This document shows positions 1 to 4,533 of a stretch of 8,026 nt of DNA, piece by piece. The first letter of the stretch is position 1, and each line of letters starts with the position of its first letter. The stretch comes from an uncultured Eubacteriales bacterium (GTDB lineage: Bacteria; Bacillota; Clostridia; Oscillospirales; Oscillospiraceae): positions 1-8,026 of the forward strand of contig ONVR01000311.1 of assembly GCA_900321335.1 (NCBI GenBank), given 5' to 3'. Both the position numbers and the translations under genes were made by a program. Below the pieces are notes generated by a model, which made no database searches, was not told the DNA's origin, and worked only from the letters and a program-made list of their open reading frames with translations.

Positions 1-504
1 ATTTCCCTCGGTGTGGAGAGCGGCGACGACTGGACGCTGGACCGCATCCACAAGGGCTATCACGCAGAGGATATTCTGGAGCAGTGCCACAAGCTGGAAG
101 AGGCCGGCATCGACTACTGGATGACCTTCTTAAACGGCGTGGCCGGCAAGTCCCACAGCCGGGAGCACGCGATCAATTCCGCAAAGATCTTCAGTCAGTG
201 CAAGCCCATGCTGGTGGGGACCGGGGGCCTGACCCTGTTCCCCGGCACGCCTCTGCTGGAGGAGGCGCAGCGGGGGGAGTTTGATCCGCTCACGGAAAAG
301 GAGATGCTGGAGGAGCTGAAGCTCTTTGTGGAGAACCTGACCTGTGACTGCTCCTTCATCACCCACCACACGGTGGCGGCAAATCTGACAGGGCCGAACT
401 TTCTCACCCGGAAGGAGAAGATCGTTGCCGCCCTGGACAACGCGATCGCCCACGGCGATCTGGACCGGATGGCCGCGCTCCGCCGGAACAAGAGAACACT
501 GTAA
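1..504 (+). CDS. Radical SAM protein, C-terminal part (5' truncated by window edge)
   Basis: The frame is open from base 1 to a TAA at 502-504, giving 167 visible residues; the N-terminal part with the [4Fe-4S] cysteine motif lies off the left edge. It is recognised by similarity to the complete radical SAM protein at 1124-2005. Both share a GVESGDD segment followed by a R-I-x-K-G-Y stretch, then FLNG, then a PGTPL motif. These are typical of the second half of a radical SAM TIM barrel of the B12-independent, Elp3/HemN-like type. The C-terminal segment holds a C-x-C pair (TCDCSF), an HH pair and a basic tail. The first visible GTG (base 13) is simply the valine of GVESG and is not a start. 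The next gene starts 17 bases after the stop, so the two are probably co-transcribed. The substrate is unknown. The family call is fairly secure; any narrower function is not. Confidence 0.85.
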   Translation: MSLGVESGDDWTLDRIHKGYHAEDILEQCHKLEEAGIDYWMTFLNGVAGKSHSREHAINSAKIFSQCKPMLVGTGGLTLFPGTPLLEEAQRGEFDPLTEKEMLEELKLFVENLTCDCSFITHHTVAANLTGPNFLTRKEKIVAALDNAIAHGDLDRMAALRRNKRTL

Positions 505-521
505 GAAGGGAAGATGTCCAC

Positions 522-1127
522 GTGAAGAAGGAGAGAGTTGCCGCCTTTACCGATGCGGTACTGGCGATCATCATGACGATCCTTGTGCTGGAACTGGAAA
601 AGCCGACAACGCTGACGGTATCCGCGTTCTGGGAGCTCCGGTACAGCTTCTTTTCCTATGCGCTGTCGTTCTTCTGGCTGGGATCGATGTGGATCAACAT
701 TCACAACGAATGGGAAAATATCGAAGCGGTTAACGCCAAGACCCTGTGGGTAACGCTTATTCTTCTGTTTTCCTGTTCGGTGATCCCCTACGCCACCGAT
801 TTGGTCAGCCACGGGTTCGACAATAAGCTCGCCCAGGGCTTCTACGGGTTGTTCGTCATGCTGGTCACCCTGTCAAATATATGGCTCAGCCGGGTGCTGG
901 AGCACGGTAACGGGGGCAGCAAAATGCCGGCAGACCTGATGAAAAAGCGCAGAAGGCTGCTTTGGATCGACGTGGGCGTGAAGCTCATTGGGTTTGTAAC
1001 GGCAATGACGGTCTATCCGCCTGCCATGATGTTCAGCGTGATCCTGGCGGCGGCCTTTTTGATGATCAGCATCCGTGTCCTGCGGCTTGACTGGAGCGAT
1101 GTGAAAGGGAAGGAGGGTTCTGCGTGA
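522..1127 (+). CDS. TMEM175-family (DUF1211) integral membrane protein, putative potassium channel
   Basis: The gene encodes 201 residues, the usual size of bacterial single-repeat TMEM175 proteins, which are known to form tetrameric potassium-selective channels. The N-terminus carries the family signature R-x3-F-(S/T)-D at R5, F9, T10, D11, then A-I and a run of hydrophobic residues (about 12-24) that would line the pore. The usual serine of FSD is threonine here. Further hydrophobic segments lie at about 36-60, 74-92, 103-124, 146-164 and 166-187, giving six probable transmembrane helices. A basic cluster (KKRRR, 141-145) lies before the fifth helix. The start is GTG, preceded by the purine-rich stretch AAGAAGGG about 11 bases upstream. 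It sits 17 bases after one radical SAM gene and overlaps the next by 4 bases (GTGA), so it belongs to one transcript with them. Potassium conduction is inferred from the family. Confidence 0.85.
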   Translation: MKKERVAAFTDAVLAIIMTILVLELEKPTTLTVSAFWELRYSFFSYALSFFWLGSMWINIHNEWENIEAVNAKTLWVTLILLFSCSVIPYATDLVSHGFDNKLAQGFYGLFVMLVTLSNIWLSRVLEHGNGGSKMPADLMKKRRRLLWIDVGVKLIGFVTAMTVYPPAMMFSVILAAAFLMISIRVLRLDWSDVKGKEGSA

Positions 1128-2005
1128 ACTTTTCAGGCGGGATCAACCGCCCGCCCTATGAGACGGCGGACGGCTACCTGCAGACGACGGAAGGGTGCTC
1201 TCACAACACCTGTCTGTTCTGCACCTATTTCAAAAATCAGAAGTTCAGGAAGTCATCCATAGAAGAAATAGAGGCAGATATCAAGGAAATTCCACAATAC
1301 TTTGGCGCACCGAAGCGCATCTTTCTGCAGGGGGCGGACGGCTTCGCCGCGGACTATGACGTGCTGATGAAAACAGCGGAACTGCTTCACAAATACGTTC
1401 CCTCTGTGCAGACCATCGGCGGCTATGCCCGCATCGACAACTTTTACGACAAGACGGAACAGCAGCTGCGCAGTATGGCGGCTGTGGGATTTGCCAACCC
1501 GTATATCGGCGTGGAGTCTGGTGACGACGTCATCCTCAAGCGGATCAACAAAGGATATACAGCCGCGCAGGCACGGGAGCAACTGGAGAAGATCGACGCG
1601 TCGGGGCTGCCCTTTATTGTCAATTTTCTGAACGGAGCCGGGGGACACGGTTACGGCCTTGCCAATGCACAGAAGACAGCCGCACTGTATGACGGCCTTC
1701 ATCCCACTATGGTCAACACCTCCATGCTCACCGTTGTACCTGGAACGCCGCTGTACCGGGCGGTAGAAAAAGGACTGTATGCGGAGTCCACCGAGATGGA
1801 GAAGCTGGAAGAGATCTATGAGCTGGTGCGCTGCCTGAGCAATGATACGATCTTCATGAACGAGCACGCGTCCAATCTGTTCCACGTCCGGTGCCGAATC
1901 CCGGAGGCGAAAGAAGAATTGCTTTCGTACATCCGAAAGTTCATGGAGGAGAGCGACGAGCGGGAACTGCGGCGGTACCGGGAGCGGATTACACGTGCAT
2001 TTTAA
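1124..2005 (+). CDS. Radical SAM protein, complete
   Basis: This 293-residue protein has cysteines C25, C30 and C33 in GCSHNTCLFC. That is a CX4CX2C spacing rather than the textbook CX3CX2C, but has the usual aromatic residue before the last cysteine. They should bind the [4Fe-4S] cluster that cleaves S-adenosylmethionine. Further barrel landmarks are a GGYARID segment (99-105), GVESGDD (129-135), FLNGAGG (168-174) and VPGTPLY (205-211). The chain ends in charged helices, with no extra cysteine-rich domain and no cobalamin domain visible. The start is GTG at 1124, 7 bases after a strong AAGGAGGG Shine-Dalgarno and overlapping the stop of the channel gene (GTGA), which implies translational coupling. 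It is clearly paralogous to the truncated protein at 1-504. The substrate is unknown. The superfamily call is secure; the reaction is not assignable from sequence. Confidence 0.9.
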   Translation: MNFSGGINRPPYETADGYLQTTEGCSHNTCLFCTYFKNQKFRKSSIEEIEADIKEIPQYFGAPKRIFLQGADGFAADYDVLMKTAELLHKYVPSVQTIGGYARIDNFYDKTEQQLRSMAAVGFANPYIGVESGDDVILKRINKGYTAAQAREQLEKIDASGLPFIVNFLNGAGGHGYGLANAQKTAALYDGLHPTMVNTSMLTVVPGTPLYRAVEKGLYAESTEMEKLEEIYELVRCLSNDTIFMNEHASNLFHVRCRIPEAKEELLSYIRKFMEESDERELRRYRERITRAF

Positions 2006-2019
2006 GCAGAGGAAGATGG

Positions 2020-2053
2020 TATACTGTTATACTGATTATAAAACAACAGGAGA
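2020..2053 (+). promoter_or_regulatory. Possible promoter and ribosome binding site for the nitroreductase gene
   Basis: The 54-base gap between the radical SAM stop and the nitroreductase start is AT-rich against a GC-rich background. It holds two copies of TATACTG (2020-2026 and 2028-2034), either of which resembles a -10 box, followed by GATTATAAAA. I see no convincing -35 box at the right distance. ACAGGAGA (2046-2053) is a good Shine-Dalgarno 6 bases before the ATG. There is no terminator in the gap, so read-through from the upstream cluster is also possible. Confidence 0.35.
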
Positions 2054-2059
2054 ATCATT

Positions 2060-2710
2060 ATGGAATTCAAAGAAGTCGTAAACAAGAGGCATTCCGTCAG
2101 AAACTTCAAGGAGGACGCGATTCCCGTTTCCGTTCTGGAAGACATCGTCCGCACAGCGGAGCGGGCACCGTCGTGGGAAAACAGCCAGCCCTGGAATGTG
2201 TATATCGCCACCGGGGAGACGCTCAAGCGGATCAAGGCGATCTGGGCCGGGAAATACGCGGACAAGGTGAAGGGTACCCCGGATATGCCCACTGGCCACC
2301 GCACAAACTTCTCCCCACGCAGCCAGAAGAGCATGGAGGATTTCATGGGAGCTGTTGCGGCGTATTCCGGCGACCCGGAGATCGCACATTTTCTGAAGAT
2401 GAATGAAACGCTGTTCAACGCTCCCGCCCTCGTCTATCTGACGCTTGGGAAGGATCACACGGGATGGCCGGTTTACGACCTCGGCGGCTTTGGCCTGGCT
2501 CTGATGCTGGGGGCAAAGGATCACGGCGTGGATTCGATCCCCGCCTATGAGATCGTCAAGTTCCCTGCGGAACTTCGTCCGCTTCTCTCCGTCCCGGAGG
2601 AGGAAGAGATCATTATGGGTATCGCGCTGGGCTATGCCGCAGACGACAGCATCAATGCCTTTGCCTCTACACGGCTGCCCCTCAGTGAGATTTTGACCAT
2701 CAAGGAATAA
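2060..2710 (+). CDS. Nitroreductase-family FMN-dependent oxidoreductase
   Basis: The protein has 216 residues, normal for a single-domain nitroreductase, which binds FMN as a homodimer and uses NAD(P)H to reduce nitro compounds, quinones or flavins in the cytoplasm. The N-terminal RHSVRNF segment (R10, S12, R14) is the classic phosphate/FMN contact of the family. APSWENSQPW (36-45) corresponds to the usual A-P-S-x-x-N-x-Q-P-W loop. A glycine-rich helix with DLGGFGLALML (140-150) and the C-terminal IIMGIALGYA plus a R-x-P-L-x-E ending (205-210) complete the fold. The start is a clear ATG with a Shine-Dalgarno 6 bases upstream. It follows the radical SAM gene by 54 bases on the same strand and ends at a strong terminator. 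The physiological substrate is unknown; nitroreduction in the cell is not implied. Confidence 0.93.
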   Translation: MEFKEVVNKRHSVRNFKEDAIPVSVLEDIVRTAERAPSWENSQPWNVYIATGETLKRIKAIWAGKYADKVKGTPDMPTGHRTNFSPRSQKSMEDFMGAVAAYSGDPEIAHFLKMNETLFNAPALVYLTLGKDHTGWPVYDLGGFGLALMLGAKDHGVDSIPAYEIVKFPAELRPLLSVPEEEEIIMGIALGYAADDSINAFASTRLPLSEILTIKE

Positions 2711-2733
2711 ACGGAAGACCGCAAAGAGTCCCT

Positions 2734-2768
2734 GCCGCCTCGCCGGAGGAGGCGGGGCGGCCTTTTTT
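2734..2768 (+). terminator. Intrinsic terminator after the nitroreductase gene
   Basis: Bases 2734-2744 pair with 2751-2761 to form an 11-bp stem (ten Watson-Crick pairs and one G-T wobble) closed by a six-base loop (GGAGGA). Six T residues follow at 2763-2768. It lies 23 bases after the nitroreductase stop. It is a textbook rho-independent terminator and should end the left-hand + strand transcript. Confidence 0.93.
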
Positions 2769-2769
2769 G

Positions 2770-2798
2770 TTGAGAAGAAAGGACATCTGTGGTATGCT
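2770..2798 (+). promoter_or_regulatory. Predicted sigma-A-type promoter for the 62-aa gene
   Basis: TTGAGA (2770-2775, five of six matches to TTGACA) and TATGCT (2793-2798, four of six to TATAAT) are separated by exactly 17 bases. A TG one base upstream of the -10 box (2790-2791) gives an extended -10. It begins just after the terminator T-run, so the small gene can be expressed on its own. The leader that follows (about 2805-2874) contains two GC-rich dyads, at 2809-2823 and 2832-2846, of unknown meaning. Confidence 0.55.
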
Positions 2799-2874
2799 TG
2801 CAGGGGGACAGCGGCGGCCGCTGCCCATTGCGCCGCGGTCCGCGGCAACGACAACGCTTGAAGGAGTGAGGAAA

Positions 2875-3063
2875 ATGCTGGAATTGCTGCTGGCGCAGTA
2901 TCAGGATACGTTTGGGGAGGCGTTTCCCCTTGCGGCGTTTGAAGGGGTGCAGGAGTCTGAGGTGATCAACGTTCTTTATGACTGCGTATACAACAATCTC
3001 CCCTACGACCCGAACCGCAAGGCGGAATACCGGATCATGGATGCGCCCGGCATGAAGAAATAA
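2875..3063 (+). CDS. Small protein of unknown function (62 aa)
   Basis: I do not recognise the family. The 62-residue product starts MLELLLAQYQDTFGEAF and ends DAPGMKK. It is acidic in its first two thirds, has one cysteine (C37) and no membrane segment or signal peptide, and looks like a small soluble helical protein. A longer frame opens at 2767. I chose the ATG at 2875 because AAGGAG (2861-2866) lies 8 bases before it, and because the longer start would fall inside the terminator T-run and upstream of the predicted promoter. The gene stands alone: a strong terminator and promoter lie before it and a palindrome after it. The ribosome binding site, composition and promoter support real coding; the function is unknown. 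Confidence 0.7.
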   Translation: MLELLLAQYQDTFGEAFPLAAFEGVQESEVINVLYDCVYNNLPYDPNRKAEYRIMDAPGMKK

Positions 3064-3140
3064 GCCCGACGAAGCGGCTGCGCACCTGTACGGCGGAGCC
3101 GATCGCTGGCGGCGGAAAACCCAAAGCATCATGACGCACA

Positions 3141-3160
3141 GCCCGCGGGATCCCGCGGGC
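3141..3160. terminator. Perfect 20-bp palindrome, possible weak terminator
   Basis: The two halves, GCCCGCGGGA and its exact complement, form a perfect palindrome. As RNA it gives an 8-bp all-GC stem with a GATC loop. It lies 77 bases after the 62-aa gene. Only short T clusters follow (CTGTTTGCTG), so if it terminates it is a weak or assisted terminator. It could instead be a protein binding site. Confidence 0.4.
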
Positions 3161-3203
3161 CTGTTTGCTGTCTGCGCCCGCTGCCGGAAAAACCGGCGAA
3201 TAC

Positions 3204-3232
3204 TTGCAGCCGCAGGCCCGATCCTGTATACT
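3204..3232 (+). promoter_or_regulatory. Predicted promoter of the rubredoxin-ferredoxin operon
   Basis: A near-consensus -10 box TATACT (3227-3232, five of six) lies 17 bases after TTGCAG (3204-3209, three of six matches to TTGACA). This is the only good -10 in the 257-base gap before the operon. The weak -35 suggests that an activator may help or that the promoter is regulated. Transcription would start near 3239 and leave a leader of about 80 bases. A small GCCGG/CCGGC hairpin (3183-3197) lies just upstream of the -35 box. Confidence 0.5.
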
Positions 3233-3242
3233 GAAATACAGG
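3223..3242. promoter_or_regulatory. Inverted repeat over the -10 box, candidate operator
   Basis: CCTGTAT (3223-3229) and ATACAGG (3236-3242) are perfect inverted repeats separated by six bases, and they cover the predicted -10 box and start site. The position is typical of a repressor operator. The half-site does not let me name the regulator family. Confidence 0.4.
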
Positions 3243-3262
3243 GAAAGAAAGCAGCGGAAAGA

Positions 3263-3284
3263 CCGGCGGCCTCCATGCCGCCGG
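3263..3284 (+). other. GC-only stem-loop in the operon leader
   Basis: CCGGCGGC (3263-3270) and GCCGCCGG (3277-3284) form a perfect 8-bp stem with a six-base loop (CTCCAT) in the predicted 5' leader. It lies 36 bases before the ATG. No T-run follows, so it is not an intrinsic terminator; it may stabilise the mRNA or shape translation. I see no known riboswitch around it. Confidence 0.45.
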
Positions 3285-3320
3285 ATGTGTGTGACAGATT
3301 TGGGAAAGGAGAAAAAGGTT

Positions 3321-3962
3321 ATGCGATATGTATGCCGGATCTGCGGCTACGTCTATGACGAGGCCGTGGAAAAAGTTCCCTTCCGGGAGCTGCCGGAGGA
3401 CTGGAAGTGTCCCCTGTGCGGCGCGGCAAAGAGCGATTTCAAGGCGGCAGACGCCGGGCCGGAGCCGGTGGGCGCCTCCGCCCCTGCCCGGCGGCAGGCG
3501 GATCTGGAGAAGCTCTCCGCCGGACAGCTGGCCGCCCTGTGCTCCAATCTGGCAAGGGGCTGTGAGAAACAGTATCGGCCGGAACAGGCGGCGCTGTTCG
3601 GGGAGCTGGCGGACTACTTTACGGCGGTGACGCCGCCGGTGAACGACGCTTCCGTGGAGGCGCTGTATCAGATGCTGGAGCAGGACGCGGCGGACTACGC
3701 CGGGATCCGGGCGACGGCTGACGAAAACGGGGACCGGGGCGCCGCCAGGATCTGCGTCTGGGGAGAAAAGGTCACGCGGATGCTCTCCTCTCTTGTGGGA
3801 CGCTACCTCCGGGAGGGGGAGGCCATGCTGGCGGACACGGATATCTGGCTGTGCACCGCCTGCGGCTTCGTCTACGTGGGAGACGCGCCCCCGGAGATGT
3901 GCCCCGTCTGCAAGGTGCCGTCCTGGAAGTTTGAGAAGATCGAAGGGAGGGTGACGGCATGA
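3321..3962 (+). CDS. Double-rubredoxin, rubrerythrin-like protein
   Basis: The protein has 213 residues and two rubredoxin-type metal knuckles. The N-terminal one has C5-x2-C8 and C30-x2-C33; it is about 40 residues long, shorter than a free rubredoxin of about 52, with the typical CGYVYD and LPEDWKCPLCG segments. The C-terminal one has C178-x2-C181 and C194-x2-C197, followed by WKFEKI, as at the end of rubrerythrins. Each should bind one Fe (or Zn). The middle (about 58-170) is helical and rubrerythrin-like in layout, but the usual E-x2-H di-iron motif is not evident: the expected place reads EKVT at 149-152. Peroxidase activity is therefore doubtful, and electron transfer is more likely. 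ATG 3321 is chosen because AAGGAG (3306-3311) precedes it by 9 bases and the rubredoxin fold starts right there; an in-frame ATG at 3285 has no ribosome site. It overlaps the next gene by 4 bases (ATGA). Confidence 0.85.
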   Translation: MRYVCRICGYVYDEAVEKVPFRELPEDWKCPLCGAAKSDFKAADAGPEPVGASAPARRQADLEKLSAGQLAALCSNLARGCEKQYRPEQAALFGELADYFTAVTPPVNDASVEALYQMLEQDAADYAGIRATADENGDRGAARICVWGEKVTRMLSSLVGRYLREGEAMLADTDIWLCTACGFVYVGDAPPEMCPVCKVPSWKFEKIEGRVTA

Positions 3963-4471
3963 AAAAGATGGCGGTGAGGAACCTGCGGCTTTGCACAAAG
4001 GACTGTCTGTGCCTGTACGTATGTCCCACGGGGGCCACGGACACAGAGGACAGCGTGATCGATACGAAAAAATGTGTGGGCTGCGGCGTCTGCGCCGGCG
4101 CATGTCCAAGCGGTGCCATCAGCATGGTGCCCGTGGAGTACCCGTCCCAGCAGCCCAAGACCGAGGCGGTGACGGGAACGCTCCTGGCCCTGGCCCAGCG
4201 GAAGGCGGATCAGGAAAAAGCGGCGCGGCAGATCGCGGAAACCGCACAGGCGGAGGGCTTGTACCGCCTTGCCAAGGCCGCAGCCAGATCCCTGCGGATC
4301 ATGAACGAGGACGTGATGCGGGAGGCGGGCTTTATGCTGCCCCAGAGCGGCAACGCCCACCGGGTCCTCTCCCGGATCGTTCAGGACCCCGCCGTGGAGG
4401 ACTATGCCTCCCGGATCGCCTGGAACCTGTCGGTGGAGATCCCCGAAAACGACGGAGAAAAGACGGAATAA
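3959..4471 (+). CDS. Ferredoxin-like 4Fe-4S protein with atypical first cluster motif and helical C-terminus
   Basis: The protein has 170 residues. Residues 1-55 form a two-cluster ferredoxin-like domain. The second motif is canonical: C39-x2-C42-x2-C45-x3-C49-P. The first is unusual: C12, C16, C18 and C22-P, a CX3CXCX3CP spacing instead of CX2CX2CX3CP. It may still bind a [4Fe-4S] cluster, or a modified one. Residues from about 60 onward are charged and probably helical (rich in A, K, E, R), with no cysteines, no membrane helix and no recognised domain. The start ATG overlaps the stop of the rubredoxin gene (ATGA) and has AGGGAGG (3944-3950) 8 bases upstream, so the two proteins are probably made together and may interact. 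The likely role is cytoplasmic electron transfer with the rubredoxin protein. The redox partner is unknown. Confidence 0.85.
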   Translation: MKKMAVRNLRLCTKDCLCLYVCPTGATDTEDSVIDTKKCVGCGVCAGACPSGAISMVPVEYPSQQPKTEAVTGTLLALAQRKADQEKAARQIAETAQAEGLYRLAKAAARSLRIMNEDVMREAGFMLPQSGNAHRVLSRIVQDPAVEDYASRIAWNLSVEIPENDGEKTE

Positions 4472-4486
4472 AACGTCAGCAGCAGA

Positions 4487-4530
4487 AAAAGCGCCCTGGA
4501 GCCATGGCCCCAGGGCGCTTTTCGGTTTTT
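4487..4530. terminator. Bidirectional intrinsic terminator between converging operons
   Basis: Bases 4487-4499 pair perfectly with 4510-4522 (13 bp, GC-rich with an A/T end) around a ten-base loop. On the + strand the stem runs into TTTT, then CGG and a T-run (4526-4531). On the - strand the matching A-rich flank (4486-4490) becomes a T-run. It lies 15 bases after the ferredoxin stop and just before the stop of the - strand formate dehydrogenase gene, so it should serve both. Confidence 0.92.
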
Positions 4531-4533
4531 TGC

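Noticed and set aside
2809..2846. GC-rich dyads in the leader of the 62-aa gene as a riboswitch or CRISPR-like repeat
   Set aside because: They are two unrelated short palindromes in a GC-rich stretch with no repeat-spacer pattern and no recognised aptamer core.
2036..2854. A 272-codon - strand frame opposite the nitroreductase gene
   Set aside because: It runs through the terminator, shows no domain motifs, and the opposite strand encodes a clear nitroreductase.
2767..2874. N-terminal extension of the 62-aa gene from a start at 2767
   Set aside because: It would begin within the terminator T-run and before the predicted promoter; the ATG at 2875 has the good ribosome site.
3165..3320. N-terminal extension of the rubredoxin protein
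   Set aside because: It would translate the promoter and leader hairpin, has no ribosome site, and adds a basic stretch unlike any rubredoxin; the fold starts at ATG 3321.
3129..4109. Long - strand frames opposite the rubredoxin and ferredoxin genes
   Set aside because: They are rich in R, P and H, have no recognisable motifs, and lie antisense to two genes with intact cysteine motifs and ribosome sites.
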